Shown piece after piece: positions 37,729-47,707 of a DNA stretch of 64,000 bases; positions within the stretch are counted from its first letter, which is position 1, and each line of letters opens with the position of its first letter. Under the pieces are notes generated by a model. That model did not search any database. It saw only the letters and a program-made list of their open reading frames with translations, and was not told the DNA's origin. The translations under genes were made by a program, and so were the position numbers. Origin of the DNA: JADKAV01 sp963733395 (GTDB taxonomy: Bacteria > Actinomycetota > Actinomycetes > S36-B12 > UBA10799); the NCBI GenBank assembly GCA_963733395.1, contig CAVTCZ010000017.1, positions 1 through 64,000 of the forward strand, in the 5' to 3' direction.

Positions 37729-40287
37729 CTACGACGCGTCGCACTCCTGACAGCGCAGCGCCCGCAGCACCCCGTCCCGGCCCTCGGCGAGCAGTCGCCG
37801 GGCGCCGTGCGGGATGTCCACGTCCCCGCTGAGCACGGAATCGGTGCGCTCCACCGTGCCCGCCTCGACCAACGAGTGCGGGTACAAGCCGAGCGTGATC
37901 TCCTGCGCGATCTCGTTCGTGCGCGTGCGCCACACCTCGGGAAGCGCTTCGAAGTACTGGTCCAGGTGGGGCCGCAGTAGTTCCCGGTGATCCGGAATCG
38001 CGATGCCCCCGATGGTCGCGGCCAGCATGTGATTCGGCAGTGAGGTGTCGTGCAGGCAGGCATCCCACGCCGCCGCTTTGGCCTCTGCCGTCGGGATCGC
38101 AGCCCTGCAGGTGGCTGCGTTGAGCCGGCCGGCGGCGGTGTCGTCACGGGTCAGTTCGGCGGCGATCTGGTCGCTACCCGCCTCACCCAGCACCACGAGC
38201 CGGCGCAACAGCGACCACCGCAGATCGGTGTCGATCCGCAGGCCGTCGATCTCCTGGGTGCCGTCGAGCAGCCCCTTCATCAGTGCGACGTGCTCGGGGT
38301 CGTGGGCGAATGCCACCAGACCGCGGGCATACGCGAGCTGGTGGTCGCTGCCGGGCGCCGCTTCGTGGGTCAGACCGTCGAGCAGGCCGGCCATCCGCGC
38401 AGCGTAGGGCGCCCGCTTCTCCGGAGCCGCGTAGATTGCCACCGCGCTCTCCGCCTGCCGGAGCACCTGCTGGACCATGCCGACCTCGGTTTCGTCGGCG
38501 ATGCCACTGGCCAGGGAGTCCAGGAACGCGCCCGTGCTCATCTCGCCGTCACGGGTCATGTCCCAGATGGCGCCCCACAGCAGCGCCCGTGCCAGCGGAT
38601 CGGCCACCAGCCCGAAATGCTCGGTGACGGCCTGCAAGCTGCGGTCGTCCAGGCGGATCTTGGCGAAGGTGAGGTCCTCGTCATTGAGCAGCAGCAGGTC
38701 CGGGCGCCGGTGTCCCGACAGTGCCGGCACCTCGGTCACGGGTCCGCTCACGTCCACCTCCACCTGACCGGACCGGCGAAGTCCGCCGTCGGCGAGTTCG
38801 TAGAGGCCGATCGCGATGCGGTGGTCCCGCAGGGTCGGCGGGACGCCCTCCGGCAGGGCCGGCGGGCTCTGCCGGACAGCGACCTGGTCAAAGGACCCGT
38901 CAGGGGCCAGGTGCAGGTCCGCCCGCAGCATGTTGACACCGGAGGTCATCAGCCACTGCTGGGTCCATTGGCCCAGGTCGCGCCCGCTCGCGTCGGCCAG
39001 AGCCGTGAGCAGGTCGTCGAGGGAGGTGTTGGACCAGGCGTACTGGGCGAAGTAGGCGCGCAAGCCCTTCAGGAAGTCCTGCTCGCCGACGAACGCCACG
39101 AGTTGCCGCAGGGCCGATGCGCCCTTCGCGTAGGTGATCCCGTCGAAGTTGGTGTAGACCGCCTCCAGATCGACCATGTCCGCAGCGATCGGGTGTGTGG
39201 TCGGCAGCTGGTCCTGGCGGTACGCCCACGCCTTGCGCTGGTTGGCGAAGGTCGCCCACGCGTCATGGAACCGGGTGGCGTTGGTGTTGGCGAAGTGGCT
39301 GGCCCACTCCGCGAACGACTCGTTGAGCCACAGGTCGTCCCACCACCGCATCGTCACCAGATCGCCGAACCACATGTGCGCCATTTCGTGCAGAATCGTG
39401 TTGGCGCGGTTCTCGTAGGCGGCGTCGGTGACCCGGGAACGGAAGACGTAGTCCTCCCGGAACGTCACGCAGCCGGCGTTCTCCATCGCCCCGGCATTGA
39501 ACTCCGGCACGAACAACTGGTCGTACTTCCCGAACGGGTACGGCATCTCGAATACCCGCTCGAAGAACTCGAATCCCTGCCGCGTGATCAGCAGGATGTC
39601 GTCGACATCGAGGTACTCGGCCAATGACTTGCGGCAGAAGACCCCGAGCGGGTACTCGCCGTGCGGACCCGAGTACACGTCGCGTACCACGTGGTACGGC
39701 CCGGCCACCAGCGCCGTGATGTAGGTGGAGATCGGCTTCGTCGGGGGGAACTCCCAACGGCTCACGCCATCGCGCACAGGCGTCGGCTCCGGGGTCGGTG
39801 CGTTCGAGGTGACGACCCAGTGGCTGGGTCCTTCGACGCTCAACTGCCACGTCGCCTTCAGGTCGGGTTGTTCGAAGCAGGCATACATGCGGCGGGAGTC
39901 GGCGACTTCGAACTGCGTGTACAGGTACTGCTCGTCGTCGACCGGGTCGATGAACCGGTGCAAGCCCTCGCCGGAGGTCATGTACGCACAGTCGGCGACG
40001 ACCTCGACGGTGTTGCTGGAATCCAGATCGGGAAGCGAGATCCGGGAGTCGACGAAGTGCGTGGCGGGGTCCAGTTCGCGGCCGTTGAGCCGGATGCTGC
40101 GCACGTTCGGCGCGATGAGGTCCAGCCAGCTCGAAGAGCCTGCCACGGTGCAGTGGAACGTCACGGTCGTGCGCGACAGATAGGTCTCCCCGGTGCCGCT
40201 GAGATCGAGGTCCACCGCGTACGTCACGTCCGTGATGACTGCGGCGCGTGCGGCCGCCTCGTCGCGCGTGAGGTTTTGTCCAGGCAT
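37729..40287 (-). CDS. pepN: aminopeptidase N (M1 family)
   Basis: An 852-residue zinc aminopeptidase removing N-terminal residues from peptides in the cytosol. It has GAMENAGCVTFRED (substrate exopeptidase motif), the zinc site HEMAHMWFGDLVTMRWWDDL followed by WLNESFAEW (HExxH-18-E), and a downstream Tyr. The ERAP1-like C-terminal helical domain is complete. The start ATG 40287 (MPGQNLTRDEA) is preferred to ATG 40296. A 271-bp gap to malQ holds only a weak CAGCGCCA/TGGCGCTG inverted repeat (37544-37586). Confidence 0.93.
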   Translation of the reverse strand: MPGQNLTRDEAAARAAVITDVTYAVDLDLSGTGETYLSRTTVTFHCTVAGSSSWLDLIAPNVRSIRLNGRELDPATHFVDSRISLPDLDSSNTVEVVADCAYMTSGEGLHRFIDPVDDEQYLYTQFEVADSRRMYACFEQPDLKATWQLSVEGPSHWVVTSNAPTPEPTPVRDGVSRWEFPPTKPISTYITALVAGPYHVVRDVYSGPHGEYPLGVFCRKSLAEYLDVDDILLITRQGFEFFERVFEMPYPFGKYDQLFVPEFNAGAMENAGCVTFREDYVFRSRVTDAAYENRANTILHEMAHMWFGDLVTMRWWDDLWLNESFAEWASHFANTNATRFHDAWATFANQRKAWAYRQDQLPTTHPIAADMVDLEAVYTNFDGITYAKGASALRQLVAFVGEQDFLKGLRAYFAQYAWSNTSLDDLLTALADASGRDLGQWTQQWLMTSGVNMLRADLHLAPDGSFDQVAVRQSPPALPEGVPPTLRDHRIAIGLYELADGGLRRSGQVEVDVSGPVTEVPALSGHRRPDLLLLNDEDLTFAKIRLDDRSLQAVTEHFGLVADPLARALLWGAIWDMTRDGEMSTGAFLDSLASGIADETEVGMVQQVLRQAESAVAIYAAPEKRAPYAARMAGLLDGLTHEAAPGSDHQLAYARGLVAFAHDPEHVALMKGLLDGTQEIDGLRIDTDLRWSLLRRLVVLGEAGSDQIAAELTRDDTAAGRLNAATCRAAIPTAEAKAAAWDACLHDTSLPNHMLAATIGGIAIPDHRELLRPHLDQYFEALPEVWRTRTNEIAQEITLGLYPHSLVEAGTVERTDSVLSGDVDIPHGARRLLAEGRDGVLRALRCQECDAS

Positions 40288-40359
40288 GGCGCCCATCCTG
40301 CCCGATGCCCGTGGTCCGGTACGCCATCGGATGCCCGCCGGTAGCCGCCCGGCATTAGG

Positions 40360-41067
40360 GTGCCAAGCGTGGACGTGCAGAACCGGATGAAGGAATTGGT
40401 GGCCGCAGCGGCGGCGGAGCGGATCGAGTCCGGCATGGTCCTGGGCTTGGGTTCCGGTTCGACCGCGGCGCTGATGATCGAGCAGTTGGGCAGGCGTTGG
40501 CAGGCCGGCGAGATCACCGGAATCACCGGTGTCCCCACTTCGTTCCAGTCATCGCTGTTGGCACAGAAGTACGGCATCCCACAGATCACGCTCAACGAGA
40601 TAGACCACATCGACCTGGCCATCGACGGCGCGGACGAAGTGGATCCCGCCAAGAACCTCATCAAGGGTGGTGGGGCCTGCCACACCCGGGAGAAGCTCGT
40701 GGACAGCCGCGCCGATCAGTTCATCGTCGTGGTGGATGCCACCAAACTCAGCGACGTGCTCGGCTCCACCTTCGCGCTGCCGGTGGAGGTCGTCCCCGAG
40801 GCATACCGCCAGGTGAGCAGCTCGCTTGCCGACCTGGGGTCGGTGCCGGAGTTGCGGATGGCCGTGCGCAAGGCCGGCCCGGTGGTCACCGATCAGGGCA
40901 ACTTCGTGATCGACGCGAAGTTCGAGGCCATCGGTGATCCGGCAGCGCTCGAGTCGCAGATCAACAACATCCCGGGGGTCCTGGAGAACGGCCTGTTCGT
41001 CGGGATGGCCGACGAGGTGCTCGTCGGGGAGATCGACGGGGACCAGGCGACGGTCCGGACTCTGTGA
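40360..41067 (+). CDS. rpiA: ribose-5-phosphate isomerase A
   Basis: A 235-residue RpiA interconverting ribose-5-P and ribulose-5-P in the pentose phosphate pathway. The family signatures are GMVLGLGSGSTAALMI, TGVPTSFQSSLLA, LAIDGADEVDPAKNLIKGGG (catalytic Asp) and LVDSRADQFIVVVD. Start: GTG 40360 or the in-frame GTG 40369; neither has a strong ribosome site. It is divergent from pepN across a short gap. Confidence 0.9.
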   Translation: MPSVDVQNRMKELVAAAAAERIESGMVLGLGSGSTAALMIEQLGRRWQAGEITGITGVPTSFQSSLLAQKYGIPQITLNEIDHIDLAIDGADEVDPAKNLIKGGGACHTREKLVDSRADQFIVVVDATKLSDVLGSTFALPVEVVPEAYRQVSSSLADLGSVPELRMAVRKAGPVVTDQGNFVIDAKFEAIGDPAALESQINNIPGVLENGLFVGMADEVLVGEIDGDQATVRTL

Positions 41068-41174
41068 CCCCGGTGGCGGGGCGCCGGGGGTGGATCCGCG
41101 AGGAAGAGGGCGCGGCCAGCCACGCACGCGGCAGTGAGCTGTGCGCGCTGCCGCCTGGGCACCACGATCCCGCG

Positions 41175-41224
41175 GAACTTGGCGCCGTTTTCGGCCACGG
41201 GTGGCCGGTTTCGGCACCAAGTTC
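41175..41224. repeat. palindrome P3, copy 1
   Basis: GAACTTGGCGCCGTTTTCGG pairs with the mirrored right half, around the centre CGGCCACGGGTGGCCG. Stem mismatches are limited to about five positions. The same architecture with perfect arms occurs at 55944-55995. Confidence 0.65.
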
Positions 41225-41283
41225 GGCGATGCGGCTGGATCAGGCACGGCGGGCGTGGCGGAGTGTCGGCGTCGCGGGACGGT

Positions 41284-41361
41284 CTTCGGAGGGGAGGGCC
41301 TCAGGCGCTGGTGACCGGCGGCGAAGCGGCTGCGGTTCACCGCTTCCGGACCTCTCCGAAG
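41284..41361. repeat. hairpin with nested inner stem
   Basis: The outer arms CTTCGGAGGGG (41284) and CCTCTCCGAAG (41351-41361) pair with one mismatch. The inner arms GAAGCGG (41323-41329) and CCGCTTC (41340-41346) pair perfectly. It ends 22 bp before the next start codon, so it could be a terminator for rpiA or a leader structure for the next gene. Confidence 0.5.
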
Positions 41362-41383
41362 CCTCATCGGTAGGCTGGCCGGC

Positions 41384-41788
41384 ATGTCATGGGTGTGGGT
41401 CGTCCTGGGTGCGGTGCTGATCGCGCTGGTGGGGTCGGTGCTGTTCGGCTTCTTCTACTGGCGGCCGCGGGCGCAGAAGCGGGTGACCGGCGCGACGCAG
41501 GCGATCGCCCAGGAGTTGCATGGTCGGCCGCCGCTGCTGATCGCACCGGCGCAATGTCGCAAGGCCGAGGTCCGTGAGGGGGAGTCCCTGCCCGGGCTCG
41601 GGGTTCTGGCACTCACCGAGCAGGCTGTTCTCTACTCCAGCGGCGAGCGGGTGTTGGTCTTGTCCCGTGACGGCCTGCGGTGCGAGGTGGACGGGACCAA
41701 TCTCCAGTTCTTCTCGGAGATCCCACCGGGCCGGTTGCTGGTCACCCTTCCGGACACGGACCCCTGGCGCCAACACCTGGCCGTATGA
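41384..41788 (+). CDS. single-pass membrane protein, layout like DUF2550
   Basis: A 134-residue protein with one N-terminal helix (WVWVVLGAVLIALVGSVLFG), a basic stretch after it and a beta-rich cytosolic tail (LPGLGVLALTEQAVLYSSGE; RLLVTLPDTDPWRQHLA). This resembles DUF2550-type actinobacterial proteins, whose tail recalls a PH/GRAM-like fold; the match is by layout, not by motif. No function is known. Confidence 0.55.
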   Translation: MSWVWVVLGAVLIALVGSVLFGFFYWRPRAQKRVTGATQAIAQELHGRPPLLIAPAQCRKAEVREGESLPGLGVLALTEQAVLYSSGERVLVLSRDGLRCEVDGTNLQFFSEIPPGRLLVTLPDTDPWRQHLAV

Positions 41789-41827
41789 CGGTTGCGCCGA
41801 GCGGCGCCCTGCGCCTACGGTCGTCGC

Positions 41828-42070
41828 ATGTCTGACGAATTCCAAGCTGCCGTAGACCGTGTCGCCGAACTCACCGAGGACCCCGGCAACGACGTGAAAC
41901 TCAAGCTGTACGGCCTGTTCAAGCAGGCCACCCAGGGTGACGTGGACGGCAAGCGCCCGGGCTTCACCAATCCCGTCGGCCGGGCCAAGTACGACGCCTG
42001 GGCGGGAGTCGCCGGTCTTTCCAGTGACGAGGCCGAGGCCCAGTACATCGGCATCGTCAACTCCTTGTAG
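41828..42070 (+). CDS. acyl-CoA-binding protein (ACBP)
   Basis: An 80-residue four-helix ACBP of the eukaryotic type. It has FQAAVDRVAELTEDPGNDVK, LKLYGLFKQATQGD (with the conserved LYxxFKQAT.GD) and AKYDAWAGVAGLSSDEA (K.xAW). It binds long-chain acyl-CoA in the cytosol as a buffer or carrier. Only some bacterial groups, including actinobacteria, carry it. Its stop overlaps the next start. In this window its ligands would be the same acyl-CoAs OleA condenses, but no direct link is shown. Confidence 0.9.
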   Translation: MSDEFQAAVDRVAELTEDPGNDVKLKLYGLFKQATQGDVDGKRPGFTNPVGRAKYDAWAGVAGLSSDEAEAQYIGIVNSL

Positions 42071-42813
42071 TGCGCTGGGACGCTCGCACCTACGACGCCG
42101 ATTTCGGATTCGTCACGCGCTACGGGCAGGCGCTGCTGGACCTGTTGGACCTCACCCCGCCGGCCTCGATCATCGACATCGGCTGCGGGACCGGCGAGCA
42201 CGCCGCGACGCTGGCCGAGCGCGGGTTTGACGTCGTCGGGGTGGACCTCGACCCCGACATGCTGGCCCGGGCAGCGCGATTGCATCCCGAGGTGAGCTTC
42301 GTTGCCTCCGACGTGCAGACGATGCAGCTCGACCGGCTCTTCGATGCGGCGCTGAGCAACGCCGCCCTGCACTGGATGCCCGACCAGGCGGCGGCGTTGG
42401 CGGCCATCCGGGCGGTGCTGGTGGACGGCGCGCAGTTCGTGGCCGAGATGGGCGGCAAGCACAACGTGCGGACAGTGGATGACGCACTGGTGACAGCGGT
42501 CGCGGAGTATGGCCTGGAGGTGCCCCCGATCCGCAAGTTCTTCCCGAGCGTGGGGGAACAGGCGGCACTGCTGGAAGCCAACGGGTTCGACGTCACCCTG
42601 ATGCAGTGGTTCCCGCGCCCTACCCCGTTGCCGGAGGGTCAGTCCCCGTCGGACTGGTCGAGACTGTTCCGGGCAGATGTCTGGGAGGCGGTGCCGGCGG
42701 ACGTGGTGGCGGATCTGGCGGCACGGGTCAACGCCTTGTGCGGCTCGCTGCGCGGTGAGGACGGCTGGTTCATCGACTACCACCGCCTGCGGTTCGTGGC
42801 GCGGGCGGGCTGA
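42070..42813 (+). CDS. class I SAM-dependent methyltransferase (trans-aconitate methyltransferase-like)
   Basis: A 247-residue Rossmann methyltransferase. It has SAM motif I IDIGCGTGEHAATLA, the acidic motif II VVGVDLDPDML and post-motif SNAALHWMPD, the SNAALHW form seen in Tam-like enzymes. GTG 42070 shares a base with the ACBP stop, so the two are cotranslated. The substrate is not clear; trans-aconitate is only a family default. Confidence 0.8.
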   Translation: MRWDARTYDADFGFVTRYGQALLDLLDLTPPASIIDIGCGTGEHAATLAERGFDVVGVDLDPDMLARAARLHPEVSFVASDVQTMQLDRLFDAALSNAALHWMPDQAAALAAIRAVLVDGAQFVAEMGGKHNVRTVDDALVTAVAEYGLEVPPIRKFFPSVGEQAALLEANGFDVTLMQWFPRPTPLPEGQSPSDWSRLFRADVWEAVPADVVADLAARVNALCGSLRGEDGWFIDYHRLRFVARAG

Positions 42814-42859
42814 GGCTGTTCGCGATCAGCACTTGAGGTGCCGGCCTCGCGCCGGCAGG

Positions 42860-42919
42860 GGTTCTGTGACGTTGTTGCCCTCGGCTCTCGGCGTGTCGGG
42901 GAAACAACGTCGCAAAACC
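42860..42919. terminator. palindrome P2, copy 2
   Basis: Arms 42860-42877 (GGTTCTGTGACGTTGTTG) and 42903-42919 pair with two mismatches. The loop, CCCTCGGCTCTCGGCGTGTC plus a few bases, differs from copy 1 at one position in the first 20. It lies between the methyltransferase stop and the opposing tRNA-Gly, again a convergent gap. Confidence 0.55.
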
Positions 42920-42993
42920 GCGCGGGGCGGGTGACCGGGGCCGTCGCCGACCTTCGGCCGGCTCCTCCCGATCCCGGCGGAACAGACTGCAAT

Positions 42994-43035
42994 CCAATGG
43001 CAAAGCCCCCCAAGCGCGCGGGTCTTTGCCATTGG
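42994..43035 (-). terminator. hairpin at the 3' end of tRNA-Gly
   Basis: Perfect 12-bp arms CCAATGGCAAAG (42994-43005) and CTTTGCCATTGG (43024-43035) with an 18-nt loop. On the minus strand the stem begins with the encoded CCA of tRNA-Gly, so it directly follows or overlaps the tRNA 3' end. A terminator or 3'-processing signal for the tRNA is likely, although the T-run is weak. Confidence 0.55.
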
Positions 43036-43106
43036 AGCGGGTGACCGGGATCGAACCGGCACCATCAGCTTGGAAGGCTGAGGCTCTACCATTGAGCTAC
43101 ACCCGC
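43033..43106 (-). tRNA. tRNA-Gly (anticodon UCC)
   Basis: The complete cloverleaf has acceptor GCGGGTG/CACCCGC, anticodon stem TCAGC/GCTGA with loop CTTCCAA (anticodon TCC), T loop TTCGATC, discriminator T and an encoded CCA (43033-43035). It is divergent from tRNA-Pro, with 28 bp between them. Confidence 0.95.
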
Positions 43107-43134
43107 AGGAATCTCCAGATTACTACGGGTTCGA

Positions 43135-43207
43135 CGGGGCGTAGCGTAGTGGCTAGCGCGCTTGCTTTGGGAGCAAGAGATCGTGGGTTCGAGTCCCGCC
43201 GCCCCGA
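43135..43207 (+). tRNA. tRNA-Pro (anticodon UGG)
   Basis: The complete cloverleaf has acceptor CGGGGCG/CGCCCCG, anticodon stem CTTGC/GCAAG with loop TTTGGGA (anticodon TGG), T loop TTCGAGT and discriminator A. It is 73 nt with no encoded CCA. It lies 100 bp upstream of tig, a usual actinobacterial arrangement. Confidence 0.95.
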
Positions 43208-43307
43208 CGCACGACCACCCGTGGCCGCCGGGCCATGGGCGCGGATCGTACGATGAACACTGTCCTGGGCCCATCGGCCCAACCCGCACGAGGAGTCCGA
43301 GTCACAC

Positions 43308-44672
43308 GTGAAGAGCACCGTTGAGAATCTGTCCGAGACCCGCGTCAAGCTCACGGTCGAAATCCCCTTCGAGGACCTGAACGACTCGATCCAGCAGGCT
43401 TACAAGAACATCGCCTCGCAGGTGAACGTGCCGGGCTTCCGCCGCGGCAAGGTGCCGACCCGGATCATCGACCAGCGCTTCGGCCGCGGAGTGGTGCTCG
43501 AGGAGGTCGTGAACCAAGAGGTTCCGAAGGCCTATGACGAGGCGGTCCGCGAGAACGAGCTGCGCCCGCTCGGTCAGCCGGCCGTCGAGGTGACACAGAT
43601 CGAGGACGGCGAGCTGATCTCCTTCACCGCCGAGGTCGACATCACGCCGGAGTTCGACCTGCCCGACTACAAGGGCCTCGAGGTCGAGGTGGCCGACTCG
43701 GTGGTCTCCGATGAGGACGTGGAGGAGCAGGTCGAGCAACTGCGCAAGCGGTTTGCGACCGTGACGCCCGTGGAGCGTGCCGCTGCTGCCGGCGACCTGG
43801 TGCTGGTGGATGTCACTGGCGAACTCGACGGCGAGCAGATCGAGGACTTCGCCGGCACCGCGCTGACGTTCGAGGTGGGTGCCGAGGGTGTGATCGACGG
43901 GTTCGCCGAGGCCGTCACCGGCACCTCCGAGGGCGACACGGTCACCTTCGAGCACACCCCAGACGAGGGGCCGTACGAGGGCAAGGCGGTGACGATCACT
44001 GTCGACCTCAAGGGAGTGCGGGAGCGCACCCTGCCCGCCGCCGACGATGAGTTCGCCCAGCTGGCCAGCGAGTTCGACACCATGGACGAACTGCGTGCGG
44101 ACCTCAAGACCAAGCTGCAGGGGAACCGGTTGCTCGAGCAGGGATATGAAGCGCGCGAGAAGGTTGCCGAGTTGCTGCTGGAACTGGTCGAGTTCCCGCT
44201 GCCCGAGGGGTTCCTGCAGGCGCAGATCGACGAGCACTTCACCGATGGCCACGGTGATTCCGAGCACCGCGCGGAGGTGGAGCAGAACACCCGCCAGTCT
44301 CTGAAGTCGCAACTGATCCTGGACAAGATCGCCGACACCGAGGAGCTGGGTGTGGAGCAGGCCGAGCTGGTCCAGTGGCTGGTCCAGCAGGCGCCGCGCT
44401 ACGGCATGTCGGCCGACCAGTTCGCCAACGCCCTGGCCGAGGCCGGGCAGGTGGGCACGGCCGTCGCCGACGTGCGCCGGAGCAAGGCGCTGGCCGTGGT
44501 GCTGCAAGCCGCGACGGTCACCGATGCCTCCGGCAACCCCATTGACCTGAGCTCGTTGGACGCCTCCGAGATCGACGAGGTCGAGGACGCCGTCGAGGAC
44601 ATGCTGGCCGAGGAAGAACTCGAGGAAGAACTCGAGGAAGAGCTCGAGGAAGCCGACGCCGAACAGAAGTGA
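43308..44672 (+). CDS. tig: trigger factor, ribosome-bound chaperone and prolyl isomerase
   Basis: A 454-residue protein in three domains. The ribosome-binding domain carries the signature GFRRGKVPTRIIDQRFG, followed by an FKBP-type isomerase domain (about 150-240) and a helical C-terminal chaperone domain. It ends in a very acidic tail of repeated EEELEEELEE (last about 30 residues), common in actinobacterial Tig. GTG 43308 follows GAGGAGTCC. It is followed by clpP1-clpP2-clpX, pairing nascent-chain folding with proteolysis. Confidence 0.95.
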   Translation: MKSTVENLSETRVKLTVEIPFEDLNDSIQQAYKNIASQVNVPGFRRGKVPTRIIDQRFGRGVVLEEVVNQEVPKAYDEAVRENELRPLGQPAVEVTQIEDGELISFTAEVDITPEFDLPDYKGLEVEVADSVVSDEDVEEQVEQLRKRFATVTPVERAAAAGDLVLVDVTGELDGEQIEDFAGTALTFEVGAEGVIDGFAEAVTGTSEGDTVTFEHTPDEGPYEGKAVTITVDLKGVRERTLPAADDEFAQLASEFDTMDELRADLKTKLQGNRLLEQGYEAREKVAELLLELVEFPLPEGFLQAQIDEHFTDGHGDSEHRAEVEQNTRQSLKSQLILDKIADTEELGVEQAELVQWLVQQAPRYGMSADQFANALAEAGQVGTAVADVRRSKALAVVLQAATVTDASGNPIDLSSLDASEIDEVEDAVEDMLAEEELEEELEEELEEADAEQK

Positions 44673-44778
44673 CGTCGCCACACGCCGACAGCGAACAAAC
44701 CCGCTTTCCGGGATGGTCGTGTCGCAGGTCGGCGTTAGGGTCGATAAGACAGTCAACGCAGACGGAAGGCAGCCTGGA

Positions 44779-45396
44779 GTGAACGACTTCACCCCCCAGG
44801 GCCGGGGACCCCAGCCGGGTCCGATGGCCTACGACGACTCGGTGTTCCAGCGCCTGCTCAAGGAGCGCATCATCTTCTTGGGCTCGCCGGTGGAGGACAC
44901 GGTCGCCAACCTGATCTGTGCGCAGATGTTGCTGCTGGCCGCCGAGGACCCCGACCGCGACATCTACCTCTACATCAACTCACCTGGCGGCTCGATCTCC
45001 GCGGGCATGGCCATCTACGACACGATGCAGTTCGTCCGCAACGACGTGGCCACGGTGGCCATGGGACTGGCCGCGTCCATGGGCCAGTTCCTGCTCAGCT
45101 CGGGCGCCCCCGGCAAGCGGTACAGCCTGCCGCACGCGCGGATCATGATGCACCAGCCCTCCGGCGGTATCGGCGGCACGGCCTCGGACATCAAGATCCA
45201 AGCCGAGCAGATGCTGTACATCAAGAAGCAGATGGCCAAGCTCATCGCCGAGCAGACCGGTCAGACGATCGAGCAGATCGAGTCCGACTCCGACCGTGAC
45301 CGGTGGTTCTCCGCCGATGAGGCCAAGGACTACGGATTCATCGACCACGTGGTGCAGCGCGCTGCCGACGTGACCGGAAGTGGAGGGACCGCCTGA
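44779..45396 (+). CDS. clpP1: ATP-dependent Clp protease proteolytic subunit 1
   Basis: A 205-residue ClpP. The catalytic Ser100 is in MGLAASMGQFLL, His125 in RIMMHQPSGG, and the Asp in the late DSDRDRWFSA. YLYINSPGGSISAG forms the oxyanion region. GTG 44779 is chosen because residues from earlier starts are not family-like. Actinobacterial ClpP1 and ClpP2 form a mixed 14-mer, usually essential. The stop shares a base with the clpP2 start (TGATG). Confidence 0.95.
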   Translation: MNDFTPQGRGPQPGPMAYDDSVFQRLLKERIIFLGSPVEDTVANLICAQMLLLAAEDPDRDIYLYINSPGGSISAGMAIYDTMQFVRNDVATVAMGLAASMGQFLLSSGAPGKRYSLPHARIMMHQPSGGIGGTASDIKIQAEQMLYIKKQMAKLIAEQTGQTIEQIESDSDRDRWFSADEAKDYGFIDHVVQRAADVTGSGGTA

Positions 45397-46022
45397 TGGA
45401 CGCCCAGTCTTTGCTGCTGCCGCAGAGCCGGTACGTGCTGCCGGAGTTCCGCGAGCGCACCTCCACCGGCGAGCGGGTCCACAACCCGTACACCAAGCTG
45501 TTCGAGGAGCGGATCATCTTCCTCGGGGTCCAGATCGACGACGCCAGCGCCGATGACGTCATGGCGCAGTTGCTGTGCTTGGAGTCGATGGACACCGACC
45601 GTGACATTCAGATCTACATCAACTCGCCGGGTGGCTCGTACACGGCGATGACTGCGATCTACGACACCATGCAGTTCGTCAAGCCGCAGGTCCAGACCGT
45701 GTGCCTCGGCCAGGCCGCTTCCGCCGCGGCGGTGCTGCTCGCTGCCGGTGCCCCCGGCAAGCGGTTCGCGTTGCCGCACGCCCGTGTGCTCATCCACCAG
45801 CCGTACACCGAGGGTGGTGGCCAGGGATCAGACATCGAGATCCAGGCCAACGAGATCCTGCGGATGCGTGCCGAGATGGAGGGCATCCTGTCCCACCACA
45901 CGGGTCGCACCGTCGAGCAGATCCAGAACGACATCGAGCGCGACAAGATCCTCACGGCCGAGGACGCCAAGGAGTACGGCGTCGTCGACCATGTGCTGAC
46001 GTCGCGCAAGGCGGTCTCGTAG
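45396..46022 (+). CDS. clpP2: ATP-dependent Clp protease proteolytic subunit 2
   Basis: A 208-residue second ClpP. It has Ser109 in CLGQAASAAAVLL, His134 in RVLIHQPYTEGGGQGSD (the longer loop typical of ClpP2) and Asp in IERDKILTAEDAKEYG. Translationally coupled to clpP1. In relatives ClpX docks on the ClpP2 ring. Confidence 0.95.
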   Translation: MDAQSLLLPQSRYVLPEFRERTSTGERVHNPYTKLFEERIIFLGVQIDDASADDVMAQLLCLESMDTDRDIQIYINSPGGSYTAMTAIYDTMQFVKPQVQTVCLGQAASAAAVLLAAGAPGKRFALPHARVLIHQPYTEGGGQGSDIEIQANEILRMRAEMEGILSHHTGRTVEQIQNDIERDKILTAEDAKEYGVVDHVLTSRKAVS

Positions 46023-46133
46023 CCGCGTCCGGGCGACACCGTCTCGACAAGTGCGCGCCACGCGGCGCGTTACGGGCGGACTCGGGGTACCGTCGAATAG
46101 GTAAGTCGATTTCACCCGCAGAAGGGACAACTG

Positions 46134-47401
<1,268 letters not shown>

Positions 47402-47405
<4 letters not shown>

Positions 47406-47707
47406 CCGTAGCGGTCATCTTCACCAGTACCAGGACCCCCGAAGATGAAGCCGCCTACGCGGCCATGGCTGCCGAGATGGAACGGCTGGCCGCTGCACAA
47501 GACGGGTACCTCGGCATCGACTCGGTGCGTGATCCCGGGTCGGGGGAGGGCATCACGGTGTCGTACTGGCGCGACGAACAGGCAGCACGCGCCTGGAAGC
47601 AGGTCGCGGAGCACCTCGACGCGCAGCGTCTCGGACGGGAGCGGTGGTATGCGCAGTATCGGGTCGTGGTGGCGGAGGTGACCCGGGAGTACCGGGGACC
47701 TCAGTAG
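47402..47707 (+). CDS. antibiotic biosynthesis monooxygenase (ABM)-type small protein
   Basis: A 101-residue ferredoxin-like ABM-fold protein: VAVIFTSTRTPEDEAAYAAM, GYLGIDSVRDPG and ITVSYWRDEQAARAWKQVAE. The family covers haem-degrading and quinone monooxygenases as well as non-enzymes. GTG 47402 is coupled to the clpX stop, so it is made with ClpX; a role in proteolysis is not known. Confidence 0.75.

Larger units (their letters stand above)
41068..41383. other. intergenic with two palindromes, no gene
   Basis: This 316-bp gap after rpiA holds palindrome P3 copy 1 (41175-41224) and a second hairpin (41284-41361), listed separately. I see no coding pattern. Confidence 0.6.
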
